A DNA stretch of 5,914 nt from Myxococcales bacterium (GCA_003155465.1 PMCR01000515.1:1-5914), one strand, 5' to 3'; numbered from the stretch's first letter, positions 1 through 5,830 are shown. Notes: generated by a model not told the origin, from the sequence alone. Made by a program: numbers and translations.

Positions 1-114
1 CTCAGCCCCGCGCTGCCACCACCGTCGCGGCAGATGCCCTACGCCGACCTCGCGCCAACGGGCAGCGCGAAGATCCGTCTCCGCGCCACCGGGTGGGTCC
101 CTGGTCCCCGGTGA
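1..114 (+). CDS. Possible 3' end of an upstream gene, product unknown (partial)
   Basis: Frame 1 is open from the window edge to a TGA at 112-114, giving 37 residues that end in ATGWVPGPR. About 31 of the 37 codons end in G or C, a better coding bias than the other open plus-strand frame here (frame 3, open to a TGA at 198-200). The inverted repeats at 88-134 straddle the stop codon, as would be expected near a gene end. The peptide is rich in Pro, Ala and Arg and has no motif I recognise, so no function is proposed. It could equally be non-coding DNA that happens to be open in a GC-rich genome. Confidence 0.3.
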   Translation, partial: LSPALPPPSRQMPYADLAPTGSAKIRLRATGWVPGPR

Positions 115-134
115 TACTGGTGAAACTGGGACCC
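88..134 (+). repeat. Two overlapping inverted repeats, terminator-like but without a T-run
   Basis: ACCGGG at 88-93 pairs with CCCGGT at 107-112, leaving a 13-base loop. GGGTCCC at 95-101 pairs with GGGACCC at 128-134, leaving a 26-base loop. The first arm of the second pair lies inside the loop of the first, so the two stems compete or would form a pseudoknot. They surround the putative stop codon at 112-114. No T-run follows, so an intrinsic terminator is only a possibility. Confidence 0.3.
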
Positions 135-233
135 TCGCTGGCCGCTGGCGACACTCGGTCCGAATTTCAATCAGTAGTGTTAACTCCCGTCGGCGCTTGA
201 TTCTCACCCCCGTTTCAGCGAGGCTGCGGGAGG

Positions 234-1667
234 ATGCGAACACGAAAGCGCCGCCGTGACACCGCCGGACGCGAGACCCAGGCATCATCACGCGGCACCG
301 GGGCCCGCACCAGCGCGGTCGGTTGGGGTTTCGCGGTGGGCCTCTCGGTGGTGGTGGCATACTTGGAGTTGTTCCGCGTGTTCGACTGGGGTCACGGGAT
401 CTTGCGGGCGAATCTGCTCGTGGGCCTGGGGGCCGTGGCACTGGTGGTGCTCGTGCGTCCGCGAAGACAAGGCGCGCGGCGAGGACCAGGCCCCTTCCTT
501 CTGGTACCGGCCGCAGCGGTGGCGTTTGCTGTCAATCTGGTTGCGGGTGTGCAAGCCGTCGCACATACCGCGGCGGCGCACGAAATCGAGATGGACCAGG
601 GACAAGACACCTTCCGCGCCATCCAGTACCTGCGCCTTGGCGCGAATCCATACGCGCAGACCGCCATGCTGGACCCGGTGTCCTACGTGGAACTCGCTTC
701 TCGGCTGCAGCGGCAGCCGCAGTGTCTCGTGCGGCCCATGCCCCCCGATGTGATGGCGGCAGCCTCTCGCTACTGGTCCAGCGTCAATCCAGCCGCGACA
801 TCTGGAATTCTGCCGGTCATCGACAATACGCCGGCCTGCCAATCGCTCAGCGTCGCGGCCGCTTCCCTCGGCTACAAGTATGGACCGGCTCTCTTGGCGA
901 CCTACACCCCGTTCGTCGTCGGGTTCGACAAACCCGGTATCTTCGTCGCGAATATCGTGCTTCTCCTCCTGTCGACTGCACTGCTCGCGTGGTTGGGCCG
1001 CAGCGGCGGCAAATCCTGGGCCGTGGTGGCCGGGGGCCTCTTGCTGTTCCTGGCGCCCAGTCACCTACGCCACAACGTACTCACACTTTCGGCCAGTGAC
1101 CTCGGCCCCACGCTGGCAGCCGTCGCCGCCGTGGCATTTCTTGTGCGGGGCCGCGATGGCTGGGCCGCGTTCTTGATCGGGCTTTCCCTGGCGTGCAAGA
1201 TTCTGCCGGGGCTGCTCTATCTACCGTTGCTGCTTGCGTGCCGCCGGCGCACCTGGGCCTTGTTCCTGGCGCCCATCGTTGCGACTTTCACGCCCTTCTT
1301 CGTGTGGGACAGGCAAGGCTTGGTCAACAACATCCTGCTTTTCAACCTGAACCGGCCGACAGACTCGACGGCGCTGGCCCACTTTCTCTCCCGCCCGTGG
1401 CTTGTCGCTGTCCAAGTCCTGGGCTTGTCCGCGGCGGCCTTCGCTCTTCATCGTGCCCGCAAGCAGGCCTGGACCCCACCGGCAGTCCTCGCGTACCTCT
1501 GGGTCGCACACGTTGCGGTCCTGGTCGGCGGGACCATCTTTCACAACAACTACCTGATCTGGCTCTTGCCCCTGCTCAGCCTGACTCTCATGCTCGCATT
1601 TGGCACGGCCCTCACCAGCGCTGTCGCTACCAAGGGTACCGGCGACAGGCTCAGCAAATCTGTCTGA
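234..1667 (+). CDS. GT-C glycosyltransferase-like polytopic membrane protein (GT87/DUF2029 type)
   Basis: This 477-residue protein has a basic N-terminus (residues 1-28) and about 12 hydrophobic segments, the first near 31-48 and the last near 438-460. The pattern fits GT-C enzymes, which transfer a sugar from a polyprenyl-phosphate donor on the periplasmic side of the inner membrane. Family-like marks are an acidic pair in MDQGQDTFRA (D121, D125), then LRLGANPYA (134-141), YKYGPAL (214-220), LSLACKILPGLLYLPLLL (317-334) and HNNYLIWLLPLL (437-448). The stretch 142-213 is a long non-membrane loop with two cysteines, C164 and C202. The ATG at 234 directly follows GGGAGG (228-233), too close for normal use; GAGG at 220-223 has a 10-base spacing. 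No other in-frame start lies nearby upstream of the first membrane segment. The gene converges on the GT39-like gene. Sugar and acceptor are unknown; the family call is from motifs and topology only. Confidence 0.75.
   Translation: MRTRKRRRDTAGRETQASSRGTGARTSAVGWGFAVGLSVVVAYLELFRVFDWGHGILRANLLVGLGAVALVVLVRPRRQGARRGPGPFLLVPAAAVAFAVNLVAGVQAVAHTAAAHEIEMDQGQDTFRAIQYLRLGANPYAQTAMLDPVSYVELASRLQRQPQCLVRPMPPDVMAAASRYWSSVNPAATSGILPVIDNTPACQSLSVAAASLGYKYGPALLATYTPFVVGFDKPGIFVANIVLLLLSTALLAWLGRSGGKSWAVVAGGLLLFLAPSHLRHNVLTLSASDLGPTLAAVAAVAFLVRGRDGWAAFLIGLSLACKILPGLLYLPLLLACRRRTWALFLAPIVATFTPFFVWDRQGLVNNILLFNLNRPTDSTALAHFLSRPWLVAVQVLGLSAAAFALHRARKQAWTPPAVLAYLWVAHVAVLVGGTIFHNNYLIWLLPLLSLTLMLAFGTALTSAVATKGTGDRLSKSV
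1617..1651 (+). terminator. Strong imperfect stem-loop in the last codons of the GT87-like gene, facing both convergent genes
   Basis: Arms AGC (1617-1619), CTGTCGC (1621-1627) and TACC (1628-1631) pair with GGTA (1635-1638), GCGACAG (1642-1648) and GCT (1649-1651). That is 14 base pairs around an AAG loop, with a one-base bulge at 1620 and a three-base bulge at 1639-1641. It ends 13 bases before the plus-strand stop codon and lies about 30 bases beyond the minus-strand GT39-like stop, so it could act on both transcripts. No T-run follows on either strand. A U-less terminator or a 3'-end protecting structure is inferred. Confidence 0.35.
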
Positions 1668-1680
1668 CCGGGGTGACGAC

Positions 1681-3270
1681 TCATCGGGATGACGACGCGC
1701 TCGACCCGTGCTTGAAGATGTAGATGGCGTCGCCGGCACTGGGGTTCGCGCTCACAGTCTTGAAACGATGCCAGAAGATCTCCGGGCGATACCTGTCCTG
1801 CGGGTTGACGTCCAAACGGTCAACCACCTGATACGGGGCGCGCCGCTTTTGAAGGAAGTCGTATGCCTGCTGCGCGACCGGGCCAAACGCAATGAGGTAG
1901 TCGGGAAGCTCCGCACCGCCTTGAATATGTATTGGCGGCAGGGCCTTGAACGCTTCAGGCAGCGGAGTGCCAAACTGCCAGGCGTAGGTCGGCTTGGGTG
2001 CATGGTACATCAGCGGATACGTCATGAAATCAGGCACAACCCAGATCGACTCGTGGCCTTTCACGTTCTGATTGATCCAGGCGATGACGGGCGAGTAGGG
2101 CTCCGTCGGTGGATCCCATAGCTCTCCGACGAACGATGCTATGGTGGATCGCATTGGCATTTCCGGGTCGTTCACCACCCACGAGCCGTTGAGCAGGTTG
2201 CTTGCAAACGCCAAAGCCGCGATGCCGATGGCAAGCCACTTCGATGCCCGCGCGGCCTCGATCAGCACCAGCACGCTGATCGCAATGCACAGCGGAATCA
2301 CCGCGGCAAGGTACCGCACATCCGCATCTGTCGGCGACAGCCGAACCAGTTGCGGCGAGAGCAACGAGACGATCGTGACATAGCCAAACAAGACCAGCGG
2401 CGCACGGATGAGCCAGGGTTTGCGGTTCACGAAGAAAAGCACCGGCGCAGCTAGGAGCAGCAGCCCTGCGCCGTATTCACATCGATTGATGTCCCGCAGA
2501 TTCATCCACACCAACTGCAGCCGCTGCAGGATGGTATTGCCCTGTATGTACTCCTTGTTCCCCGTGCCCAACGTGTTCCAGATCAGAACGATCGCCAATC
2601 CGACAACGACCTGCGGGACAAGCACAATGAGCCAGTCCTTGATCCCAAGCGATCGCCGCTTGCGGCCGACGATGAGGTAATCGGCAAGCAGGCAGAGTTG
2701 CAGGGCCACGTAGTTGAGGTAATTGCTCGCCAGGAGAATGATCGAGGCGGCCGCAAGAAGGCCCAGTTGCCAACGGGAGCCGTTCCAATTCAAGTATAGA
2801 TACGCGATAGCGATCGAACTGAAAATGGCCGGGCTGTAGTAGCGGCACTGCCGGCAGTAGAGCCACAACGAGACATTCGCCACCAGCGCCAATCCAACCA
2901 GCAACCAGGTGAACCAGTGGGCATCAATCCGGTAGAGCCAGAACAGGATCAAGCCCACCGACGCCAAGCCCAGGACAGCGAAGGGAAATCGCACCACCCA
3001 CGCCTGGGCGCCGGATCGACCGACAAAGGGGGCAACGAGGTACGCCGCCAGGGGCGGCGTGGATCGCTCATGCGTGCCACGAAGCAGCAGGCCGGCACGA
3101 TAGGCCACGACGTTGTGGTCGAGGACGACGGAGGTATCGCCGGTTCGCCAGACCCCTTCGCCGGCCAGTGCCGTCACGGCTTCGTCATCCCAGAGGGCGT
3201 AGTAGTTCAAGCCCGAAAAGAGCAACAGTGCGGAAAGCAAGACTGTGGTCGCCGCGATCAATCGCCGCAT
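1681..3270 (-). CDS. GT-C glycosyltransferase-like membrane protein (GT39/ArnT type) with soluble C-terminal domain
   Basis: This 529-residue protein probably transfers a sugar from a lipid-phosphate donor to a lipid or protein acceptor outside the inner membrane. A signal-anchor-like segment (residues 3-20) leads into a loop holding the D28-D29-E30 cluster in LWDDEAVTAL, the position of the acidic catalytic motif in GT39/ArnT proteins. Next come ERSTPPLAAY (68-77), RQCRYYSPAI (140-149) and ten or so more membrane segments. DVRYLAAVIP (317-326) matches the RY-P element common in this superfamily. After about residue 360 the chain is soluble (SPVIAWINQNVKGHESIWVV), as in ArnT-like proteins. 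I chose the ATG at 3270 because GAGG (3278-3281) sits 7 bases ahead and the hydrophobic segment follows at once; a TTG at 3321 would add 17 residues without a good ribosome site. The stop is 13 bases from the convergent GT87-like gene. Donor and acceptor cannot be told. Confidence 0.75.
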   Translation of the reverse strand: MRRLIAATTVLLSALLLFSGLNYYALWDDEAVTALAGEGVWRTGDTSVVLDHNVVAYRAGLLLRGTHERSTPPLAAYLVAPFVGRSGAQAWVVRFPFAVLGLASVGLILFWLYRIDAHWFTWLLVGLALVANVSLWLYCRQCRYYSPAIFSSIAIAYLYLNWNGSRWQLGLLAAASIILLASNYLNYVALQLCLLADYLIVGRKRRSLGIKDWLIVLVPQVVVGLAIVLIWNTLGTGNKEYIQGNTILQRLQLVWMNLRDINRCEYGAGLLLLAAPVLFFVNRKPWLIRAPLVLFGYVTIVSLLSPQLVRLSPTDADVRYLAAVIPLCIAISVLVLIEAARASKWLAIGIAALAFASNLLNGSWVVNDPEMPMRSTIASFVGELWDPPTEPYSPVIAWINQNVKGHESIWVVPDFMTYPLMYHAPKPTYAWQFGTPLPEAFKALPPIHIQGGAELPDYLIAFGPVAQQAYDFLQKRRAPYQVVDRLDVNPQDRYRPEIFWHRFKTVSANPSAGDAIYIFKHGSSASSSR

Positions 3271-3292
3271 CAAATGGCCTCGTCGGTCCAGG

Positions 3293-3321
3293 AACCTACC
3301 AGCGCGGCGGGGCAAAGCCAA
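3293..3321 (-). promoter_or_regulatory. Candidate sigma-70 promoter for the GT39-like gene
   Basis: On the minus strand, TTGGCT (3321-3316) is followed after 17 bases by TAGGTT (3298-3293), with TGG just ahead as an extended -10. The -35 matches the consensus at 4 of 6 positions and the -10 at 3 of 6. Transcription would start near 3286, leaving a leader of about 16 bases that still includes the GAGG site. This is a weak match and the gene may instead be read from upstream. Confidence 0.25.
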
Positions 3322-3391
3322 CTTGGTGGGGGCGCTTGATCGGCTGCCGCGCAGGCGGCTTCATTGCAGATCGAATCGGCTGAAAGATGAG

Positions 3392-4537
3392 TCAGCGGCC
3401 CGCCAGAGCGGGCCCGACAAACCCCAACGCCGCGCCTGCGACCAGCAGACCGAGCACCAGGATCGTCGCCGACTGCACCACGTTCTTCAGTCGGTTGATA
3501 CTCTTCAACAGATCGGCGTCGCCCGCCGCAGCGTGCTTCATCAGCGTCTCACCCAGGGTTCCACGCCGCTCGGCCGCTTGCATGGAGTTGATCTCGGATC
3601 GTGAAACCAGCCCGACCTCGGCGAGCGCCGTCGGCAAATCGCGTCCCTTGCTGAGCCTGTCCGTCACCAGCATCACTGCCCCGCGCACCGCCACGTTGCC
3701 CGCGGTAATCGCCGCGCTTTCCATGGCTTCCAGCACAGGGATGCCGGCGGCGACCAGCACCCCTGTAGTGCGGGTGAAATGCGCCACCGCCTTGGCCCGC
3801 CACAGCGACCCAATGATGGGTGCCTGCAGGAGCAGCCCGTTCCGCCAAAGCTTGCCCCTGTCTCCCCGCACGAGAAGACGGAGGCCCGCGTAGGCGAGTG
3901 CGACCACAGCCAGTACGACCGGCAAGACTGATCGCACACCATGAGAGACCTGGATTGCCAGATGGGTAGTCACGGGCCATTCATGCTCCGGCAGGCCCCG
4001 CAAGAACGGCTCCACGCTAGGAGCCGCGACCGCGAGGCCGCCGAGGAGGATCAACAAACCGGCGCCGAGGCTGACCAGCGGCCATGTGGTCGCACCGCTG
4101 AAGCTGCGCGCGATCTTCGCCGTCGTGTTGAGGTACGCTGACAGGCGCTGCAACTCAATCGGCAACCGTTTGCTCTTCTCACCCGCATCTAGCAAGCCCA
4201 CGCTGACCTCGTCAAAGGCGTCCGGGTGTTCACGCAAGGCTTCGCCCAGAGGGCGGCCTTGGTCGACGCTGGCCTTCACGGCTTTCAGCGCAGCGACCAA
4301 GCGCGGATTCCTCGACTCGACGGACAGGGCATAGAGCGCCTGTCCGACCGAAAGGCCAGCCTTCAACTTGGCCGCGAAGATGCCGGCCAGATGGCTCAAT
4401 TCCTCTGGCCTGACCCGCGCGCCGTTTGACCTCGGCAACGGCTGACTTGGAAGTGATAACGCTTGGTGCACGAGATTGACCCCGCTTCTCGCTGTATCAC
4501 GGACCCCAATTCTGCACCGAACCCGCCGCGCCGTCAT
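3392..4537 (-). CDS. PilC/GspF-family inner-membrane platform protein (type IV pilus / type II secretion F protein)
   Basis: GspF/PilC proteins form the inner-membrane platform that couples the assembly ATPase to pilus or pseudopilus growth. This 381-residue protein has the usual length and duplicated layout. The first cytoplasmic repeat (about residues 45-150) contains LKAGLSVGQAL and DAGEKSKRL. Next come membrane segments near 153-172 and 204-223, then a second repeat (about 230-340) with TRTTGVLVAAGIPVLEAM and AAERRGTLGETL, and a final membrane segment near 356-378. Both GE-x-SG-x-L motifs deviate (GEKSKRL, AERRGTL). The start is uncertain. The ATG at 4537 has no clear ribosome site but lies about 36 bases after a promoter candidate. 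A GTG at 4471 has GGGG eight bases ahead and would remove 22 residues. A TTG at 4573 would add 12. No PilB/GspE ATPase or pilin gene is in the window. It lies between asd and a glycosyltransferase gene on the same strand. The family call is firm; the machine it serves is unknown. Confidence 0.82.
   Translation of the reverse strand: MTARRVRCRIGVRDTARSGVNLVHQALSLPSQPLPRSNGARVRPEELSHLAGIFAAKLKAGLSVGQALYALSVESRNPRLVAALKAVKASVDQGRPLGEALREHPDAFDEVSVGLLDAGEKSKRLPIELQRLSAYLNTTAKIARSFSGATTWPLVSLGAGLLILLGGLAVAAPSVEPFLRGLPEHEWPVTTHLAIQVSHGVRSVLPVVLAVVALAYAGLRLLVRGDRGKLWRNGLLLQAPIIGSLWRAKAVAHFTRTTGVLVAAGIPVLEAMESAAITAGNVAVRGAVMLVTDRLSKGRDLPTALAEVGLVSRSEINSMQAAERRGTLGETLMKHAAAGDADLLKSINRLKNVVQSATILVLGLLVAGAALGFVGPALAGR
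3397..3414 (-). terminator. GC-rich perfect hairpin over the last codons of the gspF-like gene
   Basis: GGCCCGC (3397-3403) and GCGGGCC (3408-3414) form a perfect 7-base-pair stem, read on the coding strand with a TCTG loop. It sits in the codons just before the TGA at 3394-3392. Downstream on the minus strand there is only CATCTTTC rather than a T-run, so the case for an intrinsic terminator is partial. Confidence 0.35.
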
Positions 4538-4579
4538 GAAAGTGCGGACGGCATCAGTCGTAACTAGCCGCAATCGCTT

Positions 4580-4608
4580 AGTTTATTGCTATGCGTCTCG
4601 CCTGAAAA
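4580..4608 (-). promoter_or_regulatory. Candidate promoter between asd and the gspF-like gene
   Basis: On the minus strand, TTTTCA (4608-4603) and TAAACT (4585-4580) are 17 bases apart, each matching the sigma-70 consensus at 4 of 6 positions. The -35 overlaps a run of seven T (4611-4605 on the minus strand) just after the asd stop; I found no stem next to that run, so it is not called a terminator. GCAAT (4570-4574) and ATTGC (4585-4589) form a weak inverted repeat over the -10. This is a clearly AT-richer patch in GC-rich surroundings. The expected start near 4573 favours the ATG at 4537 for the gspF-like gene. Confidence 0.35.
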
Positions 4609-4618
4609 AAACGGCTGG

Positions 4619-5701
4619 CTATGAAATACTTCCCTTCTTGATGAGGTACTCGCCCACCAGGATGGCCCCCTTGGCCGCGCCCATGCGGGTATTGTGCGAA
4701 ACCAGAAGGTACTTGATGCCATTGGGAAGGGCAGGATCCTCGCGCAGGCGGCCCACCACGGTGGACATGCCGCCTTCCTCGTCGCGGTCAAGCCGGACCT
4801 GGGGACGATAGGGATCCTCTCGAATCGCTATGAGGTGCTTGGGCGCCGAGGGCAGACCCATGCCGGCCAGGTCGGCGCCGAACTCACGCCACACAGCCTT
4901 CACGTCGTCCAGATGGGTGGGACGCTTCAATTGAACGAAGACCGACTCGGTGTGGCCTTCGAGCACGTTCACCCGCGTGCAGGTGCAGGACACAGAAATC
5001 GGCGCCGGCACGATCGCCCCACCGACCAGCGTGCCCAGGATCTTGGTAGTCTCGCGCTCGACCTTCTCTTCTTCCTTGGGGATGTAGGGAATGATGTTAT
5101 CGAGGATGTCCATCGCGGTGACGCCAGGCGAGCGACCCGCGCCCGAAAGCGCCTGCATCGAGGTCATGAGCACGCGCTCAATACCGAACGCGATGTCGAG
5201 CGGGCGCAGGGTCATGGCTAGGCCGACGGTGGTGCAATTCGGGCCCGGGGTGATGAACCCTTTCCACCCGCGTTTCTTGCGTTGCACTTCGATTAGACCG
5301 GCATGGTCCCAGTTCACGCCGGGAAGGAAGATGGGCACGTCCGGCTCGTAGCGAAACGCGCTCGCGGTCGAAATCACGGGCACGGTGGCGGCGCACCTGG
5401 GCTCCAGTTCACGCGCCACGTCCGCCTCGACCGCGGAGAAGACTAGACGCACGCCGTCGGTCGTCATGATTGCCGAATCCTCCACCTTCAGACCGGCCAT
5501 CTCGTCAGGTAGGGGCTCGGTGCAGAACCACCTTGAGGCTCCCTTGTCGTCCTTGACGGCATTGGCCATGGTCTTGCCGGCCGAACGGCTGGACGCCGCG
5601 ACCTTCACGACCTGGAGCATCGGATGCCCGGCCAGCGAGACCAGGAATTCCTGGCCTGCCAACCCAGTGGCACCAACTACGGCGACGGGAATGCGTGACA
5701 T
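4619..5701 (-). CDS. asd: Aspartate-semialdehyde dehydrogenase, archaeal/fungal-type subfamily
   Basis: This 360-residue cytoplasmic enzyme reduces L-4-aspartyl phosphate to L-aspartate 4-semialdehyde with NADPH, the branch point to lysine/diaminopimelate, threonine and methionine. The Rossmann dinucleotide site is GATGLAG (10-16). The catalytic cysteine is C156 in GPNCTTVG (153-160). MTSMQALSGAGRSPGV (179-194) and the stretch DILDNIIPYIPKEEEKVE (198-215) are hallmarks of the archaeal/fungal-type subfamily (TIGR00978), unlike the classical E. coli-type enzyme. The expected acid/base histidine is H250 in EGHTESV, preceded by R243 in TRVNV. The C-terminus has HNTRMGAAKGAILVGEYL (336-353), matching the usual conserved end. 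Full length, with no frameshift. The ATG at 5701 is well supported by GGAGGT nine bases ahead. Usual partners such as lysC, dapA or dapB are not seen here. Downstream lies the gspF-like gene after 81 bases. Confidence 0.95.
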   Translation of the reverse strand: MSRIPVAVVGATGLAGQEFLVSLAGHPMLQVVKVAASSRSAGKTMANAVKDDKGASRWFCTEPLPDEMAGLKVEDSAIMTTDGVRLVFSAVEADVARELEPRCAATVPVISTASAFRYEPDVPIFLPGVNWDHAGLIEVQRKKRGWKGFITPGPNCTTVGLAMTLRPLDIAFGIERVLMTSMQALSGAGRSPGVTAMDILDNIIPYIPKEEEKVERETTKILGTLVGGAIVPAPISVSCTCTRVNVLEGHTESVFVQLKRPTHLDDVKAVWREFGADLAGMGLPSAPKHLIAIREDPYRPQVRLDRDEEGGMSTVVGRLREDPALPNGIKYLLVSHNTRMGAAKGAILVGEYLIKKGSIS

Positions 5702-5710
5702 TTGCGGGTT

Positions 5711-5716
5711 ACCTCC
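5711..5716 (-). promoter_or_regulatory. Strong ribosome binding site of asd
   Basis: GGAGGT on the minus strand, followed by AA, lies nine bases before the asd ATG. It is the best Shine-Dalgarno sequence in the window and fixes the asd start. Confidence 0.8.
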
Positions 5717-5725
5717 GGGCGAAGG

Positions 5726-5753
5726 AATCTAGCAGACCCGGCCCGCGTGCCAA
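5726..5753 (-). promoter_or_regulatory. Candidate sigma-70 promoter of asd
   Basis: On the minus strand, TTGGCA (5753-5748) matches the -35 consensus at 5 of 6 positions. After 16 bases comes TAGATT (5731-5726), preceded by TGC as an extended -10. Transcription would start near 5719, only a few bases before the ribosome binding site, so the leader would be about 18 bases. This leaves no room for a riboswitch between this promoter and asd. Confidence 0.5.
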
Positions 5754-5775
5754 ATCGGTTGTTTCATTCTCATGG

Positions 5776-5792
5776 GAACCCTCAAAGGGTTC
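5776..5792. repeat. Perfect short palindrome upstream of the asd promoter
   Basis: GAACCCT (5776-5782) and AGGGTTC (5786-5792) are exact reverse complements around a CAA spacer. The centre is about 31 bases upstream of the candidate asd -35. It could be a binding site for a dimeric regulator, or the stem of an upstream gene's terminator, though no T-run follows on either strand. Neither role is proven. Confidence 0.45.
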
Positions 5793-5806
5793 GCTCTGCC
5801 CTGCGG

Positions 5807-5830
5807 CCCCCCACCCACCACCCCCACCCC
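5807..5830 (-). other. G-quadruplex-type G-run on the asd coding strand
   Basis: The minus strand reads four G-tracts of 4, 5, 3 and 6 bases (5830-5827, 5825-5821, 5816-5814, 5812-5807) separated by T, TGGT and T. This satisfies the common pattern of four tracts of at least three G with loops of 1-7 bases. It lies about 55 bases upstream of the candidate asd -35. Folding is inferred from pattern alone. Confidence 0.55.

Noticed and set aside
134..233. Promoter for the GT87-like gene (for example TTGATT at 197-202 or the AT-rich patch at 162-183)
   Set aside because: No -10 and -35 pair with acceptable spacing was found, so the gene may be read from upstream.
288..1099. Long open frames on both strands inside the GT87-like gene (minus 288-1064, plus 323-1099)
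   Set aside because: Their translations are Arg/Gly/His-rich and low in hydrophobic residues, typical of antisense or shifted reading of GC-rich DNA. The frame at 234-1667 gives a coherent membrane protein with family motifs.
3271..3321. TTG at 3321 as the start of the GT39-like gene
   Set aside because: It has no suitable ribosome site. The ATG at 3270 has GAGG at a good distance and begins directly before the first hydrophobic segment.
2917..3339. Plus-strand open frame opposite the start of the GT39-like gene
   Set aside because: The product is a Gln/Arg/Gly-rich shadow without motifs, and the minus strand carries a clear membrane protein with a ribosome binding site.
3346..3359. GCCGC/GCGGC hairpin between the gspF-like and GT39-like genes
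   Set aside because: It has only 5 base pairs, no T-run, and is common by chance at this GC content.
4538..4573. TTG at 4573 as the start of the gspF-like gene
   Set aside because: It falls at the predicted transcription start, which would make it leaderless, and adds residues without family similarity. It is not fully excluded.
4605..4611. Run of seven T on the minus strand after the asd stop, as an intrinsic terminator
   Set aside because: I could not find a stem immediately before the run. It overlaps the -35 of a promoter candidate instead.
4694..5221. Plus-strand 175-residue open frame opposite asd
   Set aside because: The product is His/Arg-rich without motifs and lies wholly within the well-supported asd gene.
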